Assembly (NCBI RefSeq): GCF_913775985.1
Contig: NZ_CAJYMB010000124.1
Span: 59,443 to 123,442, forward strand
Source: an uncultured Pluralibacter sp.
GTDB lineage: Bacteria; Pseudomonadota; Gammaproteobacteria; Enterobacterales; Enterobacteriaceae
Reading direction: 5' to 3'
DNA: 64,000 nucleotides
Each line of letters starts with the position of its first letter. The stretch's first letter is position 1. A model generated the notes under the pieces. The model saw only the letters and a program-made list of their open reading frames with translations, was not told the origin of the DNA and searched no databases. The translations under genes and the position numbers were made by a program. Shown here one piece after another: positions 52,175-61,575 of the stretch.

Positions 52175-53234
52175 GTCGATTTCCCTGTTGTGGTATTGCG
52201 GGCTGCAGGCCGGTGTAATAGCCCAGCTCCGTCGTAAAGGTCGGCGGAATATCATCTGCGCACGCGTCTTCCCCGGCGCCGAGCACGCCGTTCATGCCGA
52301 GCCAGAAATTACCTTCGCCCAGCGGCGGCGCAGCCAGCAGGGGGGTTCGGGTGGTCAGGGTGATTTTGGCCTTGAAGCGCCAGCCCAGATACACCCGCAG
52401 CATCACCAGAAAATCCTGATACAGCAGCCCACCGGGCTTCCAGCCCTGAAACTCCTGCTCGCTATCGCAGGAGAGCGCGATCAGCAGCTGGCTGCTGGCA
52501 TCCATCGCTTCGTCGCCGAGCGGCGTATTGCCGTCCAGCAGAAAATCCTCATTGCCGTAAAAGCCCTGCGGGCGACTGATTTCCACCGGCCGCAGGCAGT
52601 ACGGACTGACCCGCACCGCAGTATCGGGGGCCAGCAGGCTGACCAGCGCCTGGATCCCCTCCTGGGTTTTTCCAGGCTGCTGCAGTACGCCGAGCAGCGA
52701 CAGAAAGCGCGATACCGGCGTGGCAATATGCTCTGCGGTACCGGGAATACCCAGCCCTACCAGGCCCAGTAGCGACTGCGAGATGCTGTCGCCGCCGCCG
52801 GGCTCAAAGGTGGCCGGGTACGAGTACTTGCGCCAGATGCGGTAAAACTGCGTCAGAACCCGGTGGCTGAAGATATCGAGAAAGCCCTGCATCGCCTCGT
52901 GGCCTTCCCGACGCTGGGTGATGTCGTCAAGATAGGCGGTGGGCAGCGGTGAATCGACGCCGTACATTCCGAGAAAGGTCGAGCGCACCACCGGCGGCCC
53001 ACTGTCGCTCTCGTCGTATTCAATCGCTTTCAGCTCGCTGGCCGGAAACCCCATGCCGGGATCGGGCGCAAAACGCACCGGATCGTCGGCGGGATGGCTG
53101 CTTGAACCCAGCAGCGGCTTGCCCGGATTGCGTTTTTCCAGCAGCTGGCAGAAGCGGTAAAAGTTAATTCGCGTAAGGTCAGACTCCAGCCGCAGGCTCA
53201 GCCGGGAATGCGGCGATTGTGCTTCTCTTCCCAT
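52152..53234 (-). CDS. tssG: T6SS baseplate protein TssG
   Basis: The 360-residue protein has the TssG (ImpH) opening INFYRFCQLLEKRNP and the conserved VRFAPDPGMGFPASE, followed by a DFLVMLRVYLGWRFKAKITL stretch near the C-terminus. With TssF, TssE and TssK it forms the baseplate wedge. Its start overlaps the tssF end by 37 bases, the usual coupling of this pair; a GGAG site lies upstream. Confidence 0.92.
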   Translation of the reverse strand: MGREAQSPHSRLSLRLESDLTRINFYRFCQLLEKRNPGKPLLGSSSHPADDPVRFAPDPGMGFPASELKAIEYDESDSGPPVVRSTFLGMYGVDSPLPTAYLDDITQRREGHEAMQGFLDIFSHRVLTQFYRIWRKYSYPATFEPGGGDSISQSLLGLVGLGIPGTAEHIATPVSRFLSLLGVLQQPGKTQEGIQALVSLLAPDTAVRVSPYCLRPVEISRPQGFYGNEDFLLDGNTPLGDEAMDASSQLLIALSCDSEQEFQGWKPGGLLYQDFLVMLRVYLGWRFKAKITLTTRTPLLAAPPLGEGNFWLGMNGVLGAGEDACADDIPPTFTTELGYYTGLQPAIPQQGNRHVNYTFN

Positions 53235-54952
53235 TCGAGGCGCTCTCCGGTGGGTTGCAGGGTAATAATCAGGCGATTAAACAGGTAGATATCGGTATAC
53301 AGTGCGAAGAAGCGGCTCAGCATTTCGCCAAACAGGCAGATATCGCCCCGCCCGGCAAAGCCGCGGCTGTCGAGCGAAACGTCAATCTGCACGCCGCGCA
53401 CCAGATACCCCTGCTCGAAACGTTCGGTTTCGCTGTGTTTTACGTTGAGAATGGCCTCCAGCCGGCGGCGGTTCATCTCGCTGCCGGTCCACTCGTACAG
53501 CGCCAGGGTGCCGCGCAGCACCTCCGCACTGTCCATCATCGACAAAAAGCCGCTGCCGAGGTGGCTCAGCACGCGCCAGTGGAAGCGATCCTGCGCCGGC
53601 GGATAGCACGGGAGCGTCGGGGCGCACAGGTTGCGCACGACGATGCTGACCGACGTGGTTTTTACCACGGTATCGAGCACGGTACTTTGCAGCGCCCGGC
53701 GCGGCAGCTGGCCGTTGGTGCCGGTGAGGGTCAGAGACAGGCTCTCGTCTTCCGGCACGGTATGATTATCAAAGGCGGCGCCGCCGAGAATAAGCCAGGT
53801 GTTGTGCAGCCCGGACGGGCCGCGGCGCACGCGGGTATGGTAGTAATACTCCGGCGCGTCGTGGCGCATCATGCCGCCCCGGTGGCGAAAGCTCGAGAAA
53901 GGCACGTAGGTGTGCTGGCTCGATGACATCACCGAATCAACCGCATAAATCTCCGTGTGCCCGTCCTGCACGCGCATCGGACGCAGCATGTACTCGGTCT
54001 GCAGCCCGTTAAGCGTCAGCGGATCGGACTCCAGCGGGAACAGATTTATTACCGGCACGCAGTTCAGCCGCAGATTTTTGCCGGTAAAGCTGAAGTCGTG
54101 ATCCCAGCGCTCCGCCAGCACCACGTCGATTTCGAACCACGAAAGCGCCTCCGGGAACACCACGCTCTCCAGCCCGCGCAGGCCGGTAAACATGAATTTC
54201 TCGCGGAAGGTAAAGTACTCCAGCAGCAGCTGGTAGCCGCTAAAGCTGCTGCTGCCTTTCGGCCATAGCGTATCGTCATCGCCAAACCCGAGGGCGGTGA
54301 AGCGACCGTCCAGCGGCCTTCGGTCCACGTCGCCGGGCAACCGCAGCCATATACTGGCGACATTCATGGTGAACGCCTCGTGCATGGCGCAGGCCAGCGG
54401 CGCGTCGGCATTAAAATAGAGCGGGATATGGCTGAGATCGACGCGGCTCCAGTCCGCCAGCTGGCTGCAGGCAAAACGCAGCGTAATCACTGACCGGCCA
54501 TCGGGATCTGTTGCCAGCCCGGCGTGCTCGAGCGAGAGCGGCTGGAGGTCTATCTCTTTGGTGGTGGTATAGCGGCAGCGGGTCCCCCTTTCGCCAATGG
54601 GGCGGGAGAGCACTTCAAAGCCGCTGTCTATATGCATCGGCTCTTTCATTTCGCGCCAGTCCGGGGTGAACTCCACCACCGACATCGACGGAATGGTACG
54701 CAGGTACTGCGGCCACAGCAGGCTCACCAGCCCTTCGGTCAGCTCCGGCAGATCGTCATCGAGCTTTTCGCGCAGCCGCCCCATCAGAAAGGCAAAGCCC
54801 TCAAACAGCCGCTCCACGTACGGGTCGCGGGCGCCCGCCTTGTCGAGATTGAGCATTGCCGCCTGCTCGGGATACGCGCGGGCGAACTCCTCACCCGCTT
54901 CCAGCAGGTAGCGCATTTCGGCGTCGTAATAACGCAGGGTTAAGTTGTCCAT
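53198..54952 (-). CDS. tssF: T6SS baseplate protein TssF
   Basis: The 584-residue protein (start 54952, MDNLTLRYYDAEMRYL) has the TssF/ImpG pattern DPYVERLFEGFAFLMGR near residue 45, PSMSVVEFTP, and the C-terminal GDICLFGEMLSRFFALYTDIYLFNRL. It is the largest wedge component and pairs two copies with one TssG. A longer frame begins at 55075, but its extra 41 residues do not resemble the family. Confidence 0.93.
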   Translation of the reverse strand: MDNLTLRYYDAEMRYLLEAGEEFARAYPEQAAMLNLDKAGARDPYVERLFEGFAFLMGRLREKLDDDLPELTEGLVSLLWPQYLRTIPSMSVVEFTPDWREMKEPMHIDSGFEVLSRPIGERGTRCRYTTTKEIDLQPLSLEHAGLATDPDGRSVITLRFACSQLADWSRVDLSHIPLYFNADAPLACAMHEAFTMNVASIWLRLPGDVDRRPLDGRFTALGFGDDDTLWPKGSSSFSGYQLLLEYFTFREKFMFTGLRGLESVVFPEALSWFEIDVVLAERWDHDFSFTGKNLRLNCVPVINLFPLESDPLTLNGLQTEYMLRPMRVQDGHTEIYAVDSVMSSSQHTYVPFSSFRHRGGMMRHDAPEYYYHTRVRRGPSGLHNTWLILGGAAFDNHTVPEDESLSLTLTGTNGQLPRRALQSTVLDTVVKTTSVSIVVRNLCAPTLPCYPPAQDRFHWRVLSHLGSGFLSMMDSAEVLRGTLALYEWTGSEMNRRRLEAILNVKHSETERFEQGYLVRGVQIDVSLDSRGFAGRGDICLFGEMLSRFFALYTDIYLFNRLIITLQPTGERLEWEEKHNRRIPG

Positions 54953-55186
54953 AAGAAACCTGAGTTGTTTATTCACGGCGCGCTGCGATGTAGCAGCATT
55001 GCGCCGTGGTGTTGAGTTATAACGCTGGCAGGCTTTGACGCCGGCTTCAGCTATTAATCGTGGAAAGCAGTACAACCTGACAAAGCCTGAGTCCAGTAGA
55101 GCACCTCACTATTGGCTTTCGTCATTAGTCAGGCATTCTCATTAAGCACGCTGGAACCGCGTGAAGCAGGCTTTGTCATATCACCA
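54953..55186 (-). other. Gap between tssM and tssF
   Basis: The 234 bases contain no supported gene. A GCGC-GCTGC...GCAGC-GCGC inverted repeat lies near 54980-55005. In many clusters tssA or other genes occupy this position; none is seen here. Confidence 0.45.
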
Positions 55187-58100
55187 TTACTCCAACTCCA
55201 CGCCGTCCATGTTCGAACTCGCCTCTCCGGCCAGCACCTGCGCGGTGGCCGCGCTGTCGACGCTGAATATCTGCTCCGGCAGCGTGAACCCGCGCAGCGC
55301 CAGCAGCGCCAGCGGGCCGCTCCCCAGCTGGGTGCGCAGCACCCACTGCAGCGTTTTTCCGTCCGGCGCGCTGAAGCTCAGCATCCACTGGCTGCCGTCA
55401 AGCCGCTGCCGCTTCCCCTGCTCCAGCCAGCGGATAAAGCCCCAGGTTCCGCTGTAGTCCCCGAACAGGCGCGCTCCGGCGCTGGTGGAGGTCCAGGTCA
55501 GCATCGCGCCCGGCTTGTACGTCTCTCCCGGCCAGCGGAAGGCTTGCCACTCCGCCATCTGGTTGAAGTAGTGCAGCTTCTGCCCGTCAACCGTCAGCTG
55601 CGTTTCCACCACCTGCGGCGCCGGGCGCGCCTGCAGCTCGAAGCTGATGCCCTGGCTGCCGTCGGTAAACAGGATGTCCGACAGCGCGCTCAGCTGGTTG
55701 ATGGCCTTCAGGAACGCCGGGTTGAACGTCAGGCCCTGCCCGTTGACCCTGTCCGGCACCCAGCGGCTGCCCTCCCTGTGCAGCACGCCGCCCAGCTCCG
55801 CCGTCAGGAAGCGCTCGATGCGCCCGCTGTCCTTGCGGATGAACTCGGCCAGCATGGGCAGCGAGGCGTCGCTTTTGCCCGCGGCAAACGGGAAGCGCCC
55901 GTCAAAGGCGGTGTGCCAGTTCGCCACCACCGCGCGGCGCCATTTGTCATTGAGGCTTGCGGCAGAGGGCTGCAGCACGGTTTCCCAGGCCCGGGTCAGC
56001 GGCTGGACGAACATCGCGTTGCCAAACCCGCTCCACTCCTCGCCGAGGCTCGCCGACATCAGGCTGCCGTACTGCTGCGTGTCGGTCAGGTCCACGCTTT
56101 TTCCCTGGAAGACGGTCTGCGCCAGGGTCTGCATCATCTCCTGCGGGTCAGAGGCCCCGGCCACCTGCTGCAGGCGCAGGCGCACCCGGGTGATGCGGGT
56201 CAGGTAGGTCTGCAGGCTCAGGGAGCCGTCCGCCGACATGACGCTGCGGCCGCGGTTTTTACCCAGCAGCTGCAGCAGCGGGCCGAAGGTGTCGTCCAGC
56301 GGCCCCTGCGGGCCTGCGGCGGACTGGTCAATCGCCGGCCTGTCTTTTCCGCTGACCAGCGCTTTCGCCGACCTGAGAATAGAGTCCGACAGGCCATCGC
56401 CCTGCTGCCCGGCCTGCCCCTGCCAGGCAACGGTATTCATCAGGGCAATCAGCGGCGACTGGCGCACGTCGCTCATCAGCGTCAGCTGGTCGGTGACGTC
56501 GGCAATCGTGTTTGCCGGCTCCCAGCGCAGGCTGTTGAGGAAGTTCAGCCAGCTGCCGGCGAAGTCGGTGAAGTAGCGCTGCGTCAGGCGCGCCTTCAGC
56601 GCCTCCGGCGACAGGTCCGCAGAGACGGCCCTGCGGCTGTCGCTCAGCACCCAGTCGATTTCGTCCCGGCGGGCGCTCGCCGCCTTCTCAATCGCCTGCT
56701 GCACGCCGCCCTCCCAGGCCTGGCGGGTGAACATGCCGGGCACCATCTCGTCGGTGCTGAACAGCCGCCGGGCGTCGGTGCCGCCGGTCACGTCTTCCAG
56801 CGTGACGTCGGCGAAGCTGCGGCGCACGGACTTAAGCATGTTCTCGTACAGAGTGCTCTCGGCGTTGCGGCGGCCAATCTGCTGGAGCAGCACCTGGCGG
56901 GCCTGGCTGACCAGGCCTGCGTCCGGGGTTATCTTCCACTGCGGCTGCTCTGGCAGCGCGTCAAGATAAAACGCCCACAGGTCCGGGGAAAGGCTCTGCC
57001 ACAGGCCGGGGGAGATGCCGGCGCGCGTGGGCTGCACGCTTTTCATCGTCTGCGCGTAAAACGCGCCGTCGGCCTTATCGGGACGGGCCATCATCAGCCA
57101 CGCCTTCAGCTGGTCGTAGCCCGGCTTCGCCAGCCGGGCGCGCAGGTCGCTGTTGGGGGCCGAGTCTGCCAGCGCGCGGAGCTTCTGCGCCAGGGCGGCG
57201 GCGGCCGGGTCGCGCATCAGGCGATTATTGGCCACGCCGTACCAGGGCAGCATCGCGTCGAGGAGCTGCCGGCTGTGGTCGAGGCCGAAGCGCTGGTACC
57301 AGGGCGAGCCGCCGCGGACGTGGTTCTGCAGGCGGCCGGCGTCGTTGCGCAGGGCGTGCAGGGCGGTGAGCTGGTCGTCGGAGGTGGCGGGATGCGCCAC
57401 CAGATGTCGCGCCTTTGCCGCAACGTCGGAGATTTGGCCGTAGTTGAGCCCGAAGGAGAGCAGCAGCCCGGCACCCCAGGCGCCCGCCGCTGCGACAAGC
57501 CCCCAGCCCAGCGCCTGCCCCCGGGCGGTGCCGACCCGGCGGCCGCGCAGGCGGGTGCAGTCGTTCAGGATACCCTGCCAGGTATCAGGCAGGGTCAGGG
57601 CGTGGCGCTGCAGCCCGGCGAGCGGTGCCGTCGCGTTGGCCGCCGCGTCGTCCTCTTCCGGCCCGCGCATCGGCAGGCTGAACATCAGGCCGCGCAGCGG
57701 AACGCGCTGCTGGTTGTCCCCGAGCCAGGGCGCCAGCTGTCCGGCCCAGCGGGCAATGCCGCCCGCCTGCAGGTTCCGGCCCAGGCGCAGCAGAAAATCG
57801 CGGCGGTTATCCTCCAGCACCTGGCACATGCCCTGCGCCCGCAGCCCGGGCAGCAGCGCCGCCAGCTGGCGGGTTATCGCCTCCGCATTCGCCCGCGGCG
57901 GGAAGCTGGTGCCCACTGCCTGCTCAACGCGCCCGGCCTGCGGCCAGGGGGAGTCGCACAGCTGCCACAGCCAGACCGGCGGCTGGTAGCGCAGCAGCCC
58001 GCCGATGTTTTCCAGCCCGCGCAGGTCGCCGTCGCTGAGCTGCGGCGTCAGGGCCTGCCCGGGGGCGAGAACACGCACGATGCCGTCCAGCGGGCGGCCC

Positions 58101-58636
58101 CGGCGCAGCCTGCGCAGCGCGGCGTATTTTTCAGGGTCCGGCAACGATGAAAGGCTGCCGCCGTAGATCAGCACGGTGCGGCTGCCCTCCAGCCACTGGC
58201 TTTCCTGCAGGCCGGGAGCCAGCTGTTCGATGGCGGCATCATCGCCGGTGATGAGCAGCAGGCGGGATTTGCGGCGCCAGAAAACAGAGTAGCGAGTTCG
58301 GAGATGCTTTCTGAGGCCGGAAAAAGGGGGAACGATATCTCTACTCTTGACGGAGAGCGGCTCAGTATTAGCGCCAGTCACCTGAGGCTTATAGACAGCC
58401 TGATTTTTTCTCTGCTTCCAGCGCCACCAAACAGGCGAGCTAATCAGGCCAAGCAATAAGAAAACAAACACACATCCCCAAATTATCCAGATGGTCTGTG
58501 TCGAAATACCGATACTGTTTATTTTGTCCTGATTGATAAAAAGTAAAAAAGCGCTTATCCCCGCCAGGCCTAAAATTAGAAGGAAGTATCCCCATGAGCC
58601 GTAGCGTGCATTTGGCAATAACTTGTGTTCGGTCAT
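55187..58636 (-). CDS. tssM: T6SS inner-membrane protein TssM (IcmF family)
   Basis: TssM spans the inner membrane and, through its periplasmic part, joins TssL to TssJ in the trans-envelope complex. The 1149 residues begin with two membrane helices (YFLLILGLAGISAFLLFI and IIWGCVFVFLLLGLI), a cytoplasmic domain, a third helix (LGWGLVAAAGAWGAGLLLSF near 380) and a long periplasmic region with the DUF1215-like and C-terminal TssJ-binding part. The start at 58636 overlaps the upstream stop as ATGA. The cytoplasmic part shows no Walker motif, so it is the non-ATPase type. Confidence 0.93.
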   Translation of the reverse strand: MTEHKLLPNARYGSWGYFLLILGLAGISAFLLFINQDKINSIGISTQTIWIIWGCVFVFLLLGLISSPVWWRWKQRKNQAVYKPQVTGANTEPLSVKSRDIVPPFSGLRKHLRTRYSVFWRRKSRLLLITGDDAAIEQLAPGLQESQWLEGSRTVLIYGGSLSSLPDPEKYAALRRLRRGRPLDGIVRVLAPGQALTPQLSDGDLRGLENIGGLLRYQPPVWLWQLCDSPWPQAGRVEQAVGTSFPPRANAEAITRQLAALLPGLRAQGMCQVLEDNRRDFLLRLGRNLQAGGIARWAGQLAPWLGDNQQRVPLRGLMFSLPMRGPEEDDAAANATAPLAGLQRHALTLPDTWQGILNDCTRLRGRRVGTARGQALGWGLVAAAGAWGAGLLLSFGLNYGQISDVAAKARHLVAHPATSDDQLTALHALRNDAGRLQNHVRGGSPWYQRFGLDHSRQLLDAMLPWYGVANNRLMRDPAAAALAQKLRALADSAPNSDLRARLAKPGYDQLKAWLMMARPDKADGAFYAQTMKSVQPTRAGISPGLWQSLSPDLWAFYLDALPEQPQWKITPDAGLVSQARQVLLQQIGRRNAESTLYENMLKSVRRSFADVTLEDVTGGTDARRLFSTDEMVPGMFTRQAWEGGVQQAIEKAASARRDEIDWVLSDSRRAVSADLSPEALKARLTQRYFTDFAGSWLNFLNSLRWEPANTIADVTDQLTLMSDVRQSPLIALMNTVAWQGQAGQQGDGLSDSILRSAKALVSGKDRPAIDQSAAGPQGPLDDTFGPLLQLLGKNRGRSVMSADGSLSLQTYLTRITRVRLRLQQVAGASDPQEMMQTLAQTVFQGKSVDLTDTQQYGSLMSASLGEEWSGFGNAMFVQPLTRAWETVLQPSAASLNDKWRRAVVANWHTAFDGRFPFAAGKSDASLPMLAEFIRKDSGRIERFLTAELGGVLHREGSRWVPDRVNGQGLTFNPAFLKAINQLSALSDILFTDGSQGISFELQARPAPQVVETQLTVDGQKLHYFNQMAEWQAFRWPGETYKPGAMLTWTSTSAGARLFGDYSGTWGFIRWLEQGKRQRLDGSQWMLSFSAPDGKTLQWVLRTQLGSGPLALLALRGFTLPEQIFSVDSAATAQVLAGEASSNMDGVELE

Positions 58637-59769
58637 ACGTATAAATCCCTGGTAATTAAGCAAAGCATCCCTGTCTGCTGCGGTGTCTGATTAATAAGCA
58701 GCTGATCCTTCCCCAGCCTGTTAGCGGCTTCGGCCAACATAGCTAAGGCGAGGGGTAAAGCCATCTCTCCTGGAGGACCAAAGGAGAAATCGATAGAATG
58801 CAGAGGTCTTTTTTCCGGAAGCTGCCATTGATGCCGAGCGGCATACTGCATTATTTCTACAGACGTTTTTTCAGCCGCCCCCTGCAGCCAAATATATTTG
58901 AGATTTTCTCTATCGGGCTGAGTATATTCAAATAACATATCTAACTCATTCATGAGATTACCTTCTTCCAGCGGCATCATCCGGGTGATGCCGGCGATAA
59001 CGGACAGTGCATGCTGGCGAGCAAAAAGGGGGGTAGTAATTAGCTGGGCTGAAATAAACTCACTTGATTGCTTAACACTTCGATCGGGCCAGTCCTGAAG
59101 ACAAATTATTAACATCAGCCCATCTGCCATCTTTGTATTGTGTAAAGACTTCAGCGCTTCTATTGAAGAGAATGCAGTGGGAATAAGATCCCATTGTTGA
59201 TAAATTGACTCGTTGCGGTATTCATCAAATCTATCAGAGGAATGAAAAACAGAGATAGAGTGCAAAAAATGACGATAGCCAGGATATTGATGCTCCAGTT
59301 TCATATCTGTTTCATGCAGTAATGCTGGAAAATCATGCGGAGAGTTGAATAGAGGGCGGGCCTTTTTAGGGTATGCAGGCACCTTCTCCGATTCTCCCAA
59401 CAGTGCATCCATCCCGTTCTCTTCCGGAGAAAATAAAACATTGCCCACTACGGCAATCTGCCGTCGACTCCAGCGGCTCCATTCAGCTTTAGTGAGCTCT
59501 GCTTCAAGATTCCAGGCTCGGCTGGCTGTCACAAATTGTTCATAACGATTGACTATTACACCGAATATACACAGCCAAATAAAGAGTGTAGGTAGAATAC
59601 CGTAGAAAAAAACGTTAGCATAAGTTGCAACATTCCAGACCCATAAGCTGATAGCAGCTCCAGCAATTAGCATCAAGATCAGTAATGTTATCCAGAACCC
59701 ATATCTCGGTGCTGAAATTATTTTTGGCTCGGGAATTTCAGGTATAGGCCATGCCATAGTAGGACTCAT
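58633..59769 (-). CDS. Uncharacterised two-helix membrane protein coupled to tssM
   Basis: The 378-residue protein has two N-terminal membrane segments (YGFWITLLILMLIAGAAISLWV, about 24-45, and VFFYGILPTLFIWLCIFGVIV, about 53-73) and a large soluble part without a domain I recognise. It is translated into tssM by an ATGA overlap, so it is likely made in step with the membrane complex. Codon use and base composition are AT-richer than tssM. Similar proteins occur beside tssM in other enterobacteria, but I know of no role. Confidence 0.65.
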   Translation of the reverse strand: MSPTMAWPIPEIPEPKIISAPRYGFWITLLILMLIAGAAISLWVWNVATYANVFFYGILPTLFIWLCIFGVIVNRYEQFVTASRAWNLEAELTKAEWSRWSRRQIAVVGNVLFSPEENGMDALLGESEKVPAYPKKARPLFNSPHDFPALLHETDMKLEHQYPGYRHFLHSISVFHSSDRFDEYRNESIYQQWDLIPTAFSSIEALKSLHNTKMADGLMLIICLQDWPDRSVKQSSEFISAQLITTPLFARQHALSVIAGITRMMPLEEGNLMNELDMLFEYTQPDRENLKYIWLQGAAEKTSVEIMQYAARHQWQLPEKRPLHSIDFSFGPPGEMALPLALAMLAEAANRLGKDQLLINQTPQQTGMLCLITRDLYV

Positions 59770-60092
59770 ATTCTTAATGTTTTTAATTGAAATTCAAACG
59801 GCACCGAAAAACTATTATGTAGATTTCTCTATGTTTTATGAATGCCGCCTATCTGAATGATAGATTAGTTCAAACAGCAAACTACATTTACTTTTTGATT
59901 AATATAAAAGCATTTCACTCTTTAACTTTGCCTACTAAATCCATTCGTGCATGCTATCGTCATCAAATGTTGAATGAAAATTAAAGTCTGTATAAATTTC
60001 AGCTTTCGGCAAAGAAAAACTTATCCATATATCATCCATTAATGAACTAGTATTTCCCGTTAGAGAGAGAATTTTTTGAATCCTCCCACACT
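59770..60092 (-). other. AT-rich gap with a short open-frame remnant
   Basis: The 323 bases separate the PAAR gene from the tssM operon. A reading frame with no start codon overlaps the end of the PAAR gene, runs to 59935 on the minus strand and ends DIWISFSLPKAEIYTDFNF then HSTFDDDSMHEWI; from its only ATG (60039) it is 34 codons. It looks like the C-terminus of a lost or frameshifted effector or immunity protein. The rest appears non-coding and may hold a promoter for the tssM operon. Confidence 0.4.
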
Positions 60093-60368
60093 CTATTTTG
60101 AGTAGCTATCCGGTATAGTAGGGATAAATCTTGCATTGCATGGGCAGGAGCTAATACTATTAATAGAGCCAGCCAGAATCTGTCCATTATCGAAGGTATC
60201 TACGACTCCCCCTAATATTTTGTATGTTCCCAAAAATTTACCGCAGCTGACTTTATCGCCTTCTCTTGCAGCAGCAATCCCATACCATTGAAAGGTAGGA
60301 TCGCCGGTAAGGATCTTACCACCACAGGTGGTACTATCACCGACTCTTAAAAAAAAACCGAAGCTCAT
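60093..60368 (-). CDS. PAAR-domain T6SS spike-tip protein
   Basis: The 91-residue protein is essentially one PAAR domain (MSFGFFLRVGDSTTCGGKIL, AREGDKVSCGKFLGTY, then SCPCNARFIP), which caps the VgrG spike and carries effectors. In related enterobacterial proteins the same N-terminus continues after ARFIP into a long toxic domain; here it stops after PDSYSK. It could be a stand-alone tip or the truncated remnant of an effector. It is AT-rich, like the neighbouring immunity genes. Confidence 0.85.
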   Translation of the reverse strand: MSFGFFLRVGDSTTCGGKILTGDPTFQWYGIAAAREGDKVSCGKFLGTYKILGGVVDTFDNGQILAGSINSISSCPCNARFIPTIPDSYSK

Positions 60369-60426
60369 TGTGCATCCTTTTCTTTAAAATATAAAGAATG
60401 AAAATAGTTAATAGATTTATTGACGA

Positions 60427-61497
60427 CTACTCATAGCGCAAGGAATTTACCAGCCGGTCCCAGATTTCAATCATCTGCGCTTCACTGTAGCGCGTTTTTT
60501 TGTATTCGCTGGTGAGTCCAATACTAATTTTTGGCTTATACGATGTGGCATCCCGTTCATTCGCTTTAAAATCAAAATCATAGAATGTGTTCTCTTCATC
60601 CTTACCCGTCGACTCACTTCTGATAGTTTGAGTGCCGCCAAACAACCACGACTCCGCAGGGATACCGTTGGGCGAAAGCGCGACTTTTTTAATGGTATAC
60701 TTATTTGACGTTTTAAGTGCCTCATTTATTTGTGCGCTCCGGTTAAACAGAGTGTCTGCTGAGCCGGGATATTTATTATTCGTATATACACCTAAAATAA
60801 AATCGTTATTTTCATACTGGAAAGTGATTTTCTCAAGATGCTGGCTGCCATCATCCCGGATAAACCCATTAGGAATGCATACGCCTTTAGCCGACGGAAT
60901 ATCCTCATCTTTTCTGCCACTTAAGCGTGATATCAGAGATTGCAAGGACGCTAGCTTGGCGGGCCTTTCATTCATTTGAGCTTCTGTGAAACCAGCTTTA
61001 ATATATATTTTTTTCCTTTCTGAATATTTAGGGTCAGTTAAATCAAGAAGTTCTGTTGTAATGATAAAAGCTGTCATATCAACAAACACATGTGCTTCTA
61101 AAACTCTTCCGAGGTCGTCCTCACCTGAAATGTTTCTGTCAAAGATAATTCCTTTTTCGTCAGGCAGTACTATTTTTTCTTTTATAAAGGGTGCATTCTT
61201 AGACTCATTCCCAGATTTATTAATTGCATCACGTAGTTCATGCTCCCTTAACTGCACGCGTTGTTTAAAGGCGGGGGGATAGAGACGCTTGCTTTCAATT
61301 TTAAAGTCATCGATAAAAATCATATCGTGGACCTGATTGTTAAACGACTCTGGAACGTCAATCACATAGCGCCCGATACACTGCGGTTTGGTCTGCATAA
61401 ACAGAGTATTTATCGAGGTTGAAGCCGTAACCGGATTTATAAAAATAATTCCGGCAGCCACAAGCACTAAGGTTATATTTCTTCGATTATATTGCAA
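60427..61497 (-). CDS. Tli4-family T6SS immunity protein, copy 1
   Basis: The 356-residue precursor has a signal peptide (about residues 1-25, ending VTAS) and a periplasmic domain with TKPQCIGRYVIDVPESFNNQ, the typical opening of Tli4-like immunity proteins against T6SS phospholipases. It ends IEIWDRLVNSLRYE. It is a paralogue of the gene at 61576 and shares a 65-base identical DNA stretch with it. It lies downstream in the same direction, 78 bases on. Confidence 0.82.
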   Translation of the reverse strand: MQYNRRNITLVLVAAGIIFINPVTASTSINTLFMQTKPQCIGRYVIDVPESFNNQVHDMIFIDDFKIESKRLYPPAFKQRVQLREHELRDAINKSGNESKNAPFIKEKIVLPDEKGIIFDRNISGEDDLGRVLEAHVFVDMTAFIITTELLDLTDPKYSERKKIYIKAGFTEAQMNERPAKLASLQSLISRLSGRKDEDIPSAKGVCIPNGFIRDDGSQHLEKITFQYENNDFILGVYTNNKYPGSADTLFNRSAQINEALKTSNKYTIKKVALSPNGIPAESWLFGGTQTIRSESTGKDEENTFYDFDFKANERDATSYKPKISIGLTSEYKKTRYSEAQMIEIWDRLVNSLRYE

Positions 61498-61575
61498 GAT
61501 AAGGACTCCTTCCCACTACGTGCGGCCTGTTTTCCACAAGAGGCGAAGTGCAGTAAAGGCACGCTTATTGATTAC

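Noticed and set aside
55112..58150. Open frame of 1012 codons on the plus strand opposite tssM
   Set aside because: It is the shadow of a GC-rich gene: composition is Arg/Ala/Gln-rich with no domain, and tssM on the other strand is clearly the real gene. The same reasoning removes other long antisense frames such as 18772-20520 (opposite recG), 3360-5003 and 20808-21869.
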